Notes: generated by a model not told the origin, from the letters alone. A stretch of 64,000 bases of DNA from Microvenator marinus (GCF_007993755.1 NZ_CP042467.1:1264001-1328000); one strand, 5' to 3'; positions 11,169 to 21,863 are shown, counted from the first letter of the stretch. Numbers and translations: made by a program.

Positions 11169-12062
11169 GTGTCGACTCTAGTCCTACTCGTCATCTGCAT
11201 CAGTTTTGGCGCCCTGCTGCGCGCCAAGTACTCAGGTCATGCAAGCTTGAATACCTGGGCCCGAAACTGGGTCATCTGGATTGCTCTGCCAGCGATGATT
11301 CTTCGTGAATTGCCGCGAATGACCTTTGATATCAACGCACTCTGGCTCTTCTCCGTGGGTATCGCGGTATTCGTCGGTGCCATGGTTTCTATCGGCGTAT
11401 TTGGGAAACTCAGGTCGTGGTCCAAGGCAGAGATTGCGGCCATGATTTTATGTGCGGGGCTCGGGAACACGAGCTTTGTGGGGCTCCCCGTGATGCGTCT
11501 CGTGTTTGGCGAGTCTGCGGTTGGCCCGGCGCTGGTTGTGGACCAGTCGAGCTTTGTGGCCCTAGCGTTGGGCGGCACCACCATCGCCGCGTGGGGCGCA
11601 GGCAAGACGCTTTCCGTGCGTCAAGCTGCCGAGCGTATCCTCCTCTTTCCGCCTACCGTCGCGGCCCTTTCATCACTCGCCCTCGCACATGTGGGACTGG
11701 CACCATTTGAGTCCTATCTGGACGACACACTCTACGCCATCGCCCAGACCTTGAGCCCAATCGCCCTCTTTGCTGTCGGCCTTCAATTCACAGGCTTTCG
11801 CTGGAACAAGCCCGAGCAACTCGCCGTGGGACTAACGTGGAAACTCGTCCTCGCACCCCTGGTTATTCTGGGCTTTGCCGCGTTGACTCAGACCCAAGAC
11901 CCCATTCGCGCTATCGGCATCCTCCAGGCCGGCATGCCGCCGATGGTCACCGCGGCCATCGTCGCAGAATCCGAAGGCCTTGAGCCCGAACTCGCAAGCC
12001 AAATGGTAGTCACCGGCCTTCTCGCCGCCACACTCACGCTCACCGCCTTTTCGTTTCTTTAG
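11169..12062 (+). CDS. AEC family transporter (auxin efflux carrier type)
   Basis: A 297-residue inner-membrane carrier with about ten helices. It shows the Mem_trans/AEC pattern: two five-helix halves with GLGNTSFVGLPVMRLVFG in the first and QAGMPPMVTAAIVAES in the second. AEC proteins move organic acids, auxin-like compounds or amino acids; the substrate here is unknown. It begins with GTG only 4 bases after the cyclase stop and closes the operon that starts at 7228. Confidence 0.85.
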   Translation: MSTLVLLVICISFGALLRAKYSGHASLNTWARNWVIWIALPAMILRELPRMTFDINALWLFSVGIAVFVGAMVSIGVFGKLRSWSKAEIAAMILCAGLGNTSFVGLPVMRLVFGESAVGPALVVDQSSFVALALGGTTIAAWGAGKTLSVRQAAERILLFPPTVAALSSLALAHVGLAPFESYLDDTLYAIAQTLSPIALFAVGLQFTGFRWNKPEQLAVGLTWKLVLAPLVILGFAALTQTQDPIRAIGILQAGMPPMVTAAIVAESEGLEPELASQMVVTGLLAATLTLTAFSFL

Positions 12063-12167
12063 CGAATACTCCACTTCTGGCCATCCCTTACTCCACAAAG
12101 CAAAATGTCCCCCAACCTCTGCACACCCCACAAACACTGGCTCAACTGCATCACCGCATAACATTCT

Positions 12168-12180
12168 GACCGGTCGGTCC
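12168..12180. promoter_or_regulatory. Possible TetR-type operator
   Basis: GACCGGTC is a perfect 8-base palindrome at 12168-12175, followed at once by GGTCC. Half-sites of this kind are common in TetR-family operators. It lies 55 bases before the lipoprotein start. No TetR gene is in the window. The rest of the 172-base gap shows no gene. Confidence 0.25.
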
Positions 12181-12234
12181 TTTTTGGCACGCAGTCTGCA
12201 GAAGTCGCTCCCGCAACTATCGAAGGAGTGTCTC

Positions 12235-12954
12235 ATGCAAGTTTCAAAAATGTTTTTCCTTATGGTCATCTGGCTCGCTGGTGGCTGCTCAACCTACCTC
12301 TATTCTCCCCCCGCGCGCGTATCCCCTCTCGAGTCCCCAGGTATCCTTGAAGAGGGAGCATCGTCCGCGGAGATACAAACCAGCGTGAATGGGGCAATCT
12401 TCGGGCCGGACCTTGTCAAAATTGGCGCCCAAGTCAGTCAAGGTATATCCGACGAAGTTGAAGTTGGTGGCGAGTTTAACATGATATCTCTTGGACGAGA
12501 TGACCACGCGGAACACAACATCGCCGAGGATCACCACCCAAACATCTATACGGCACGTTTGAGCGCAAAGTGGTCACCCGAAGTTGTTGAAAACTACGTG
12601 GCTTTCACTGCAGGATTAGGTGGTGGCCTCAGCGCGGCTGGTGGATTCGTATCACCGGACGTCGGGGTAGTCATGGGATACAAGAACCCTTACGTAACCC
12701 CTTTTGTCTCGTCAGCTGTCTACGTGAGTCAACCCGTGAATCCAATCGCACTCGATATGCGCAAGCATGACGAGGTGGACCCGGATATCCGCCAACCCAA
12801 GTTTACACACGGCTATTCGGTAGCATCCGGCGCCACTCTCCATCTGAAGCAAGTTGATCTCACACCTGGGTTTTCCATCGATTTCCTCGACGATTCAAAC
12901 CAAAGTACAGCGTTTATCGGACTTCACTTTGGATTTCGAGCAAACTTCGATTAG
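12235..12954 (+). CDS. Lipoprotein, possible outer-membrane beta-barrel-like domain
   Basis: A 239-residue protein. The start is the ATG at 12235, behind GAAGGAG; an earlier frame start at 12184 has no ribosome site. The N-terminus is a lipoprotein signal ending in LAGGC. The mature part alternates short hydrophobic strands with turns (for example YVAFTAGLGGGLSAAGGFVS and TPGFSIDF) and ends in LHFGFRANFD, with a penultimate aromatic stretch. This suggests a small beta-barrel or beta-sandwich at the cell surface. I recognise no named family. Confidence 0.7.
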   Translation: MQVSKMFFLMVIWLAGGCSTYLYSPPARVSPLESPGILEEGASSAEIQTSVNGAIFGPDLVKIGAQVSQGISDEVEVGGEFNMISLGRDDHAEHNIAEDHHPNIYTARLSAKWSPEVVENYVAFTAGLGGGLSAAGGFVSPDVGVVMGYKNPYVTPFVSSAVYVSQPVNPIALDMRKHDEVDPDIRQPKFTHGYSVASGATLHLKQVDLTPGFSIDFLDDSNQSTAFIGLHFGFRANFD

Positions 12955-12982
12955 TGTCATCACTAACGCGTATGCAGGCGGA

Positions 12983-13375
12983 ATGATGACGAGAATCGTA
13001 ATGCTCTTTCTCTTGTTCAGTGGGAGCGGATGTAAGAAGGCCCACGAACCCTGCTCTAAAGAACTAGAAACACTACCGTTGCCGCTCACGATGCAGATCT
13101 CAAAGGATGAGAAATCGATTGGGTTGGTCGTCTTTGACGGTCATCAATCCAAGGTTACTCCGGCCGAGGGCGCGGATTCCAATCACCTCGATGACCTGCG
13201 GCGTATCATCGAGACAGTAAACACCACAAAATCTGTAGACTTTAGCTACAGCGAACGAGTGGATGATACTCATTTTTCATGTGGCGGCAGTGTTGAGTTG
13301 GGCTCTCCGACGTTTGCTGATGGGCTTCGGTGGCATCTCTATTCGACATATTTCGATGTAAAAGTCCTAAATTAA
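12983..13375 (+). CDS. Small lipoprotein of unknown function
   Basis: A 130-residue protein. It starts at the ATG at 12983 (a second ATG follows at once) behind AGGCGG, 28 bases after the previous gene. The signal MMTRIVMLFLLFSGSGC ends in a lipobox, followed by Lys-Lys and a charged mature domain with two further Cys residues. I recognise no family. It probably shares a transcript with the lipoproteins on either side. Confidence 0.6.
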   Translation: MMTRIVMLFLLFSGSGCKKAHEPCSKELETLPLPLTMQISKDEKSIGLVVFDGHQSKVTPAEGADSNHLDDLRRIIETVNTTKSVDFSYSERVDDTHFSCGGSVELGSPTFADGLRWHLYSTYFDVKVLN

Positions 13376-13385
13376 CTGAGAAGAA

Positions 13386-14552
13386 ATGATGACTAAATGG
13401 ATTATTGCCAGCTCCGCACTACTCGTCTCAAGCTGCATGGAACAAACTTCCTGCGTAGCCCGAGGCACCTTAGTTCTCACGCCCGCCGGCCCCAGACCCA
13501 TCGAGGAACTCGCCGTTGGAGACCCGATCTACTCGGTTTTTGAAGAGACTGGAGAACTCATTGAGACCCGCGTCACAGTGATTCAAACGGCTGAACGAGA
13601 GGTCGGGAGCATCCAAGTCGGCAGTACAGAACTTCGCCTTACCACCGACCACCCCGTCTATTGCCCGGTCGAAAAACTCTACGCACCGGCAGGCGATTGG
13701 CTCCTTGGAAAGAGGACATCACTACTAACCATTGAGCCCGAGTTTGGCGTTCAGGAAGTCACGGCGACCTCCAAGTTCTCAGGCGTAGACACGGTTTTCG
13801 ACATCACCGTCGAGCACGAACTCCACAACTTTGTGGCCAACTCCATCGTGGTACACAACAAGTCGCTTTATATGCCATGGGACGCCGGCCCCGACGCATA
13901 TATCGAGCCCGATCAATCTACCGAAGACATGAACGCGGCCGATATGTCCGACCCCTCAGATATGAGCCCCGACGCGGCTGACTTAGGCCCAACCGGCACA
14001 CGAGGGACCTGCTCGGACGACGAGCCGTGTGACTCCGGAGAATGTATCTCATTTGGAACCGATGACCCGGCGACTGGCTGGCACACCTGCAAGCAGCCTC
14101 AGGAGGCTGCGCCTGGTTGCGGCACCATCGAAGACCCAGACCAATGCTGCCAACATACCGATTGCACTGAATCCGCGGGCGGCTCGTGCGTTCTCGGGCC
14201 CATTTTCTACTGCGGTGGTGCCCAACCCGAATTCGCGAACGTCTGCATCTACGACTCCTGTGGATCCAACGCAGATTGTTCGGAGTCCGAAGTATGTGTT
14301 CCAGCCGGAGTTTTCCGCGAGCCAGCCTCGAGATGCGTGGCCTCAACATGCGAGACCGACGCAGACTGCACGGCAGGCGCATCCCCCGAGTGCAACCCAT
14401 TCTTCGACCCGTGCAATCGTCGATTCATTGGATTTCACTGCACGTACGAGTCCTCGGAATGCCGCTCAGACACTGACTGCGCCGCCAACAACTATTGCAC
14501 ACCCGGTGTGGACGGCCAGACCTCGTGCGAAGAATTCTTCCCGCCTCCCTGA
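13386..14552 (+). CDS. Lipoprotein with N-terminal Hint (intein-like) domain and Cys-rich C-terminus
   Basis: A 388-residue surface lipoprotein. The signal ends in the lipobox LVSSC (Cys17). Residues 23-158 form a Hint domain: Cys23 in CVARGTLVLTPAG, the block-B motif TTDHPVY (86-92), and the block F/G end VEHELHNF and VVHN (158). The residue after HN is Lys, not Cys, Ser or Thr, so normal protein splicing is not expected; N-terminal thioester or cleavage chemistry, as in Hedgehog or BIL domains, is possible. An Asp/Met-rich linker (about 170-205) leads to a C-terminal half with roughly 28 Cys, likely disulfide-bonded. Hint domains on secreted bacterial proteins are often linked to release or cross-linking of surface proteins; that is inference here. 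Confidence 0.8.
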   Translation: MMTKWIIASSALLVSSCMEQTSCVARGTLVLTPAGPRPIEELAVGDPIYSVFEETGELIETRVTVIQTAEREVGSIQVGSTELRLTTDHPVYCPVEKLYAPAGDWLLGKRTSLLTIEPEFGVQEVTATSKFSGVDTVFDITVEHELHNFVANSIVVHNKSLYMPWDAGPDAYIEPDQSTEDMNAADMSDPSDMSPDAADLGPTGTRGTCSDDEPCDSGECISFGTDDPATGWHTCKQPQEAAPGCGTIEDPDQCCQHTDCTESAGGSCVLGPIFYCGGAQPEFANVCIYDSCGSNADCSESEVCVPAGVFREPASRCVASTCETDADCTAGASPECNPFFDPCNRRFIGFHCTYESSECRSDTDCAANNYCTPGVDGQTSCEEFFPPP

Positions 14553-14568
14553 ATTTGGGGCAAGACAC

Positions 14569-14589
14569 TTGACAATGCGTGCGAACGCA
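14569..14589 (+). promoter_or_regulatory. Promoter -35 with overlapping inverted repeat before the MarR gene
   Basis: TTGACA (14569-14574) is a consensus -35. It is followed by TGCGT-GCGA-ACGCA (14576-14589), a perfect 5+5 inverted repeat placed in the spacer. No good -10 is visible. The position fits an autoregulatory MarR operator. Confidence 0.4.
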
Positions 14590-14627
14590 CACAAGCTGCG
14601 CATCCGGAATCGAAGGAGCGCTAGAAA

Positions 14628-15068
14628 GTGTCTGAGCAGGCTAAAATACTGAGAGATCGAGTCCGAAGCTTGATCGTCACCCATGCTTCGCTAGACGACA
14701 CGAGAAGACCGTGCGGAACGCCACTTTCGATGCCACACGCATGGACCCTGCTCGAACTGAAGAACGGTCCCCTGACCGTCAATCATCTCGCAGAAAGGCT
14801 CAATATTGACCGAACGAACGTGTCGCGTCTTTGCATAAAAATGGAAGATTTGGGCGAAATCAGGAGAATCCCAAACCCGGAGGACGGGCGTTCAAAAGTT
14901 CTTGAGCTCACTGAAAAGGGTTCTCGACTCGCCAATCAGGTGGACCGCTCTAGCGCGGAACACTTCTCGCGCGTCCTTGAAGCTTTGCCCAACCCCAACA
15001 CCGTCTTGCACGCATTGGATCAGCTCATTGCGGCTTTCCAAGCCGAGGCCTCAGAGGAAAACCCATGA
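14628..15068 (+). CDS. MarR family transcriptional regulator
   Basis: A 146-residue winged-helix regulator starting at GTG behind AAGGAGC. The HTH lies near 55-75 (LTVNHLAERLNIDRTNVSRL) and the wing around 80-95 ends in DGRSK, typical of MarR. Its stop overlaps the start of the haem lipoprotein gene (ATGA), so the two are coupled. It may bind the inverted repeat at 14576-14589. The ligand is unknown. Confidence 0.9.
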   Translation: MSEQAKILRDRVRSLIVTHASLDDTRRPCGTPLSMPHAWTLLELKNGPLTVNHLAERLNIDRTNVSRLCIKMEDLGEIRRIPNPEDGRSKVLELTEKGSRLANQVDRSSAEHFSRVLEALPNPNTVLHALDQLIAAFQAEASEENP

Positions 15069-15649
15069 AGTATATCATTATTCTGGCCGCACTCTTGACC
15101 CTGGCATGTGACCATAAGCCTGAAGCACGGACCTCGCCTGCACCTAAGCCAGAGACTCAAGCCACAAAAGAGCCCGCCGCGCCACCAATGGATGAACGGT
15201 GTTCCGCCCTTCAGCAATTGGCTGAAATGGACCCGAGGACGCCAGTCCCGCTCCAACCCATGATGGCGTGGCACCAAAAACAAAACATGATGGAGCACTT
15301 AGAGGCCATTCAGGGCATCACCAAAGCCCTCGCTGAAGACGATTGGGAGGGTGTTCAAGCGTCGTCCAAACTCATTGAGTCGTCCCCTCAGATGGCCCAA
15401 ATGTGTCAACACATGGGCGCTGGTGCCGAAGGCTTCACCGAACTCGCCCTGGAGTTTCACAAGCGCGCAGACAAGATTGGCGAAGCAGCCGAAACAAAGG
15501 ACACAAAGGAGGTTTTGAGGGCTACCACGCATACACTCGAAGCATGTACCTCGTGCCATGCCGCCTACAAACAGGATATTGTGGACGCTGCTACCTGGAC
15601 AAAGCTCACCGGTTCGGCACATCAACCGTCGATGCACCACGTTCACTAA
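15065..15649 (+). CDS. Periplasmic c-type cytochrome lipoprotein
   Basis: A 194-residue lipoprotein whose signal ends at LTLAC (Cys15), followed by a Pro/Lys/Thr-rich linker. The mature part is four-helix-like and carries a single haem-binding motif CTSCH near 159-163, close to the C-terminus. This is the arrangement of cytochrome c'-like proteins, and the PMMAWHQKQNM segment is seen in related deltaproteobacterial proteins. The tail is His-rich (MHHVH). It probably carries electrons or senses a gas or redox state at the membrane. Translational coupling to MarR suggests redox or stress control. Confidence 0.75.
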   Translation: MKYIIILAALLTLACDHKPEARTSPAPKPETQATKEPAAPPMDERCSALQQLAEMDPRTPVPLQPMMAWHQKQNMMEHLEAIQGITKALAEDDWEGVQASSKLIESSPQMAQMCQHMGAGAEGFTELALEFHKRADKIGEAAETKDTKEVLRATTHTLEACTSCHAAYKQDIVDAATWTKLTGSAHQPSMHHVH

Positions 15650-15837
15650 GTATCCTCCACCGATTTTGGCGTGGGCAGCGGGCGTAGTTTGAACTTGAAG
15701 ATGTCGCCCAAGAGTTGTCCGATTGCAGCAGCAAAAACAGAACTACCCAAAAAGGATACCAGCAACCCTATCCCCAGCCACATCTTCGCAACGCGGACAA
15801 TCCGTTTGAGATTCAAAGAATTCCCGACATCGGTCAC
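15646..15837 (-). CDS. Small membrane protein (doubtful)
   Basis: A 63-residue frame from a GTG with no clear ribosome site. It holds one hydrophobic segment (WLGIGLLVSFLGSSVFAAAI) and a tail FKFKLRPLPTPKSVEDT. The tail resembles the C-terminus of the nearby 110-residue protein (FGFKPRPLPRGGV), which supports it being real. It converges on the cytochrome gene with a 4-base overlap. Confidence 0.4.
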   Translation of the reverse strand: MTDVGNSLNLKRIVRVAKMWLGIGLLVSFLGSSVFAAAIGQLLGDIFKFKLRPLPTPKSVEDT

Positions 15838-15878
15838 AGTACATAGAAGATTGCATTTACGCCCTTGATGGATAGACC

Positions 15879-16277
15879 CTAGATTTCGTCGAGCTGTCGT
15901 TCAACAACCCATCGGGAGACTGACGAAGATCGAAGCACCACAAGCATACCTGTACTCAACATACACAAGCCCCCCGTAATAAGCGTATATACCAACCCCT
16001 TGCCGGAGAGACTGCCTCCAACAATGAAGCCAAAGAGCGCCATCAGGAAGGTCAAGAAGATGGTCAAGAAGAGTCCGACAGAAAGGTCATTGTATCCACG
16101 CGTCTTTCCCCGCGCGATTTCCAACGCGGAAAAAGCTGTGACCGAACCTACGGTCAAGAGCGCAAAACCCATCCGAAAGTCACCGAGGGAAAGGGCCCAA
16201 ATCCCTATCCCTAAGATAACGACGCCGAGCCCAATACTAAGGGAGGCAACGGTAAGAACAGACTTCGGTACCTTCAT
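15879..16277 (-). CDS. Four-helix membrane protein of unknown function
   Basis: A 132-residue protein starting at the ATG at 16277, which overlaps the upstream stop (ATGA) and has GGGGTGGAG before it. Four hydrophobic segments fill most of the length, and the C-terminus is charged (SSSVSRWVVERQLDEI). I recognise no family. It is coupled to the zinc-ribbon membrane protein upstream, so the two may form a complex. Confidence 0.65.
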   Translation of the reverse strand: MKVPKSVLTVASLSIGLGVVILGIGIWALSLGDFRMGFALLTVGSVTAFSALEIARGKTRGYNDLSVGLFLTIFLTFLMALFGFIVGGSLSGKGLVYTLITGGLCMLSTGMLVVLRSSSVSRWVVERQLDEI

Positions 16278-16606
16278 ACTCCACCCCTGGGAAGTGGCCG
16301 TGGCTTGAAACCAAACTTTCGATGAAGCACGACTCCTAGGACCACGGCCGCCATCGCAATCACTACTGGCGGTAGAAAACTTGCGTACTCTAGCCCAAGT
16401 AGAAACAACGTGAGGGGCAATATCAACGGAATCAAAGACCACTTGCGAGAGAGCGCACGTTGGTCGATTTCGTCCTGTTGGCGCAAAACCTCAACCACCT
16501 CAGGATCGGAGGTAGCCAAGAGAGGTTCCATATCGCATTCCGGACAGTCGATGAGTGAGTTGTCGAAGTATCGTCTGCAACTGTCGCAATACATCGTTGA
16601 TTCCAT
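16274..16606 (-). CDS. Zinc-ribbon membrane protein
   Basis: A 110-residue protein. The ATG at 16606 is chosen because AGGAGG lies 5 bases before it; a TTG one codon earlier is possible. The N-terminus has two Cys pairs, YCDSCRRYF and DCPECD, a likely zinc ribbon in the cytoplasm. A linker and two hydrophobic helices follow, then a basic tail ending in FKPRPLPRGGV. It is the first gene of a two-gene overlapping unit. Function unknown. Confidence 0.7.
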   Translation of the reverse strand: MESTMYCDSCRRYFDNSLIDCPECDMEPLLATSDPEVVEVLRQQDEIDQRALSRKWSLIPLILPLTLFLLGLEYASFLPPVVIAMAAVVLGVVLHRKFGFKPRPLPRGGV

Positions 16607-16678
16607 CAAGACCTCCTAAGGGTTTGCACCTTATACGATTTCCGATTCGACTCCAAATCACAAACCCTTGTCAAACCA

Positions 16679-17122
16679 TCAAAAGATGGTCTGCATAGCC
16701 CCCACGAATAGCGCGAGGAAGCCGCCTATCTCCGCCAAAATCAAAAGCACCATAAACCCATGAATCACCCACCCAGGAAGTGTGCCACGCCCTAGACGGT
16801 AGGGCTTTCGTAACTGATTGTCTGTGTCCTTCAAGAACCCGTGAATCACATACGTGAGAATAGCCAACGCAAAGAAAATTTGCGGCATTGCCGCAAACGA
16901 TATCGTCATCCATTCGGCGTACGGCGAGAGTTGCACAAAATGAAGGATAACCAGGCTCGCGAAGGCGTAGAGCAAAGAAGCGCGATGCGCGATATCCACA
17001 TACGGCGAGGCCGACGCAGACTCTGACCTCGCGATTTCTGCGTATTTCCACACCCCGGTCAACAACCCGACGAGGAGGAAGCTCCCCGAAAAGACCAACG
17101 TCATCTTTTCTGCAATGCCCAT
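16679..17122 (-). CDS. Four-helix membrane protein of unknown function
   Basis: A 147-residue protein. The ATG at 17122 has GGAG 6 bases before it; a GTG ten codons earlier lacks a ribosome site. It has four transmembrane segments with a short loop containing KPYRLGRGTLPGW between the third and fourth. I recognise no family. It is divergent from the large Cys-rich lipoprotein gene, with an 86-base gap between them. Confidence 0.65.
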   Translation of the reverse strand: MGIAEKMTLVFSGSFLLVGLLTGVWKYAEIARSESASASPYVDIAHRASLLYAFASLVILHFVQLSPYAEWMTISFAAMPQIFFALAILTYVIHGFLKDTDNQLRKPYRLGRGTLPGWVIHGFMVLLILAEIGGFLALFVGAMQTIF

Positions 17123-17208
17123 TCTTGTCTCCGAATTGTCATCTTCTACCACTGGAAAATTACACGGAACTCTGAGATTCTAAGGAACCCTCAAGCGCGA
17201 CCAAACAT

Positions 17209-19530
17209 ATGCAACACCTTCGCACGTTTCCGATCCTTTTCGCAGGCATCTTCTCGCTCATCGCAGGATGCGCCGATGACACCACGTCGGGACCTCCGAC
17301 CATGACCGATATGGGCTGCACCAATTGTGGCGATATGCCCGAGGATTTGACGGACGACGCGCCAGTCGTGATTCCAGAGGTCTGCGGCGATGGCCGATTA
17401 GCCGACGACGAAGAATGCGATGACGGTAATGCTGAAAGCGATGATGGCTGCTCGAGTATCTGCGAAATCGAGCCAGGCTGGGTTTGTGACACCGCTGGTG
17501 AAGGATGTACTGCCTCTCTTTGTGGCGATGGAGTCGTGGCTGGCGACGAAGCGTGTGACGACGGAAACACCGAAGATGGTGACGGATGTTCGAGCAATTG
17601 CGAAACGATCGAACCAAACTTCATCTGCCCAACTCCAGGCGACGCTTGCCAGAGCACCGTTGTGTGCGGCGATAGACGGGTCGGTCCCGGAGAGTCGTGC
17701 GACGACGGGAATGTGGAAGATGGTGACGGTTGCTCGGCAACGTGCCAGCTTGAAGCAGGGTGGGCATGCTCGATTCCCGGAGCCGCCTGCCGCGCCGCTC
17801 AGTGCGGAGACGGCATACTCGCAGGCCTTGAACAATGTGATGACGGCGACCTTGACGATTCGGACGGTTGCTCTAGCACATGCACCGTTGAAGACGGTTG
17901 GGCCTGTCCAGCCAATATGTCCTGCTTTCAAACAGTTTGCGGGGACGGAAACACGGAAGGCTCTGAGCAATGCGACGATGGCAATAATCGACCTTTCGAC
18001 GGCTGCTCGGCCGATTGCAAGAACGAGCCGAGTTGCTCCGGTGGAGCCTGTGTCTCAATTTGCGGCGACGGAGTCATCCTGCCCGGACCAAATCAGGAAC
18101 CTTGCGACGACGGCAACACGCGAGATGGGGACGGATGCTCCGCGAACTGTACTGTGGAGCCAGGATGGACGTGTACCATCGAGCCACAACCTCTCCCTAC
18201 CGAGTTTACACTTCCCCTCGTCATCCGGGATTTCAAGGGCATTCAATGGTACGACGACAACACCACAGAGTATGGACACATTGACTTCAATGACCCCGAT
18301 GATGGAAACGGCTCAATCTCCTTTGGAATCGTCAATCCACAACTTGGACCCGATGGAAGGCCCGATCTGGCGTATGCAGCAGCCAACCCAGCTGATGGAA
18401 CCGGACTCCCTAAGTTCAGCGCAAGGTTTGACGAGTGGTACGATAGCTCCAGCCCTTGGAATGTCGAGGTCCTAAGGTTCCTCACGCTATCCAGAGCCGC
18501 TAACCAAGACACCTTTGCATACGACTCAACCGCTCAGGGTTTCCCTCCGTACAGCACCAGCGGGTTCTTCCCCATCGACGATGACGGCTGGGTCGGACAA
18601 GGCTCCGAGGCCCTGCGTGCCTCTGATGCAAACGTTAATGACGGAGCCAACCACAACTTCAATTTCACTACCGAAACGCGCTTCTTCTTCGAATACGAAG
18701 GCGACGAAGTCCTTAGTTTCTCAGGAGACGACGACCTCTGGGTCTTCATCGACGGCCGACTTTGCCTCGATGTGGGTGGGATCCATCCTGAAATCGGAGC
18801 GGTGATGAATCTGGCCGACCCAAGCCAAGAGCCAAACGCTACCCAACGTGCAATCGTTGAGTCATGCCGCGCCCATCTCGACTCACTCATCACACAAGAC
18901 AACCCGACACCGCTGGTCGAAATGGTTATCTTCCACGCTGAGCGCCATACCACCGCCAGCAACTTCGAAATCGAGCTCACGGGCTTTGTCCGAAAAAGCT
19001 CCTCATGCGTAGAAACCTGCGGCGATGGCGTCGTGACCATCAGCGAAGTCTGCGACGACGGCGTCAACGACGGCTCATACAATGGCTGCTCGGAAGATTG
19101 CCTAAACTTCGGCGACTATTGCGGCGACGGCACCGTCAATGGCCCAGAAGCATGCGATAACGGCGGCACAAACGATGGCACCTACGGTGGCTGCAACCCA
19201 GACTGCTCACTCGCCGGCTTCTGCGGAGACGGGGTAGTTCAACCACTTGACGAAGCCTGCGACGATGGCGTCAATGACGGCTCCTACGGCGGGTGCTCCG
19301 AGGATTGCCAGACACGTAGCGACTTCTGCGGAGATGGCATCGTCAATGGCCCAGAAGCCTGTGACGACGGCGTAGCCGCAAATCTGGGCGAGTACGATGG
19401 GTGTAACCCCGACTGCACGCGCGCCCCATTCTGTGGAGATGGAATAAAGCAAGGCGACGAGGAGTGTGACGATGGGAACAACAGTGACATCGATGGATGT
19501 ACACGTACCTGCATCGCCCCACTCCTCTAA
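17209..19530 (+). CDS. Large secreted lipoprotein with DUF4215 Cys-rich repeats and a fibro-slime domain
   Basis: A 773-residue surface lipoprotein whose signal ends at LIAGC (Cys20). Residues ~55-325 hold about seven tandem DUF4215 (myxococcal Cys-rich) repeats of the pattern CGDG-x(n)-E-x-CDDGN-x(n)-DGCSS-x-C. Residues ~330-595 match the fibro-slime domain, a PA14-like sugar-binding fold, with FSGDDDLWVFIDGRLCLDVG as its core. Residues ~600-773 hold about five more repeats, with the variant CDDGVNDGSY. Fibro-slime proteins with such repeats occur in myxobacteria and relatives as adhesive extracellular proteins, so a role in adhesion or predation is inferred. The many acidic CDDGN loops probably bind calcium. 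Confidence 0.9.
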   Translation: MQHLRTFPILFAGIFSLIAGCADDTTSGPPTMTDMGCTNCGDMPEDLTDDAPVVIPEVCGDGRLADDEECDDGNAESDDGCSSICEIEPGWVCDTAGEGCTASLCGDGVVAGDEACDDGNTEDGDGCSSNCETIEPNFICPTPGDACQSTVVCGDRRVGPGESCDDGNVEDGDGCSATCQLEAGWACSIPGAACRAAQCGDGILAGLEQCDDGDLDDSDGCSSTCTVEDGWACPANMSCFQTVCGDGNTEGSEQCDDGNNRPFDGCSADCKNEPSCSGGACVSICGDGVILPGPNQEPCDDGNTRDGDGCSANCTVEPGWTCTIEPQPLPTEFTLPLVIRDFKGIQWYDDNTTEYGHIDFNDPDDGNGSISFGIVNPQLGPDGRPDLAYAAANPADGTGLPKFSARFDEWYDSSSPWNVEVLRFLTLSRAANQDTFAYDSTAQGFPPYSTSGFFPIDDDGWVGQGSEALRASDANVNDGANHNFNFTTETRFFFEYEGDEVLSFSGDDDLWVFIDGRLCLDVGGIHPEIGAVMNLADPSQEPNATQRAIVESCRAHLDSLITQDNPTPLVEMVIFHAERHTTASNFEIELTGFVRKSSSCVETCGDGVVTISEVCDDGVNDGSYNGCSEDCLNFGDYCGDGTVNGPEACDNGGTNDGTYGGCNPDCSLAGFCGDGVVQPLDEACDDGVNDGSYGGCSEDCQTRSDFCGDGIVNGPEACDDGVAANLGEYDGCNPDCTRAPFCGDGIKQGDEECDDGNNSDIDGCTRTCIAPLL

Positions 19531-19554
19531 GGGCCAAAGCTCTTTAAGAGAGGT

Positions 19555-21750
<2,196 letters not shown>

Positions 21751-21863
21751 TTAAGAAAACGATGTAGCCCTTCTATACAAAGAACCTGACTTTGACTTCA
21801 AGGGCCCTCCAAGGGTCCATGCTTGAGCTTAGACCATATCCGAGCTATAAACTCAAAGACATA

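Noticed and set aside
13386..13890. An active intein in the lipoprotein
   Set aside because: The residue after the final HN is Lys, the domain starts only six residues after the lipidated Cys and there is no homing endonuclease, so cis-splicing is not expected.
16841..17026. Small Arg-rich frame on the plus strand inside the four-helix membrane protein
   Set aside because: It is antisense to a better supported gene and has no ribosome site or motif.
19531..19554. CTCTTTAAGAG between the fibro-slime gene and katG as a terminator
   Set aside because: The stem is only four or five weak pairs and there is no T-run.
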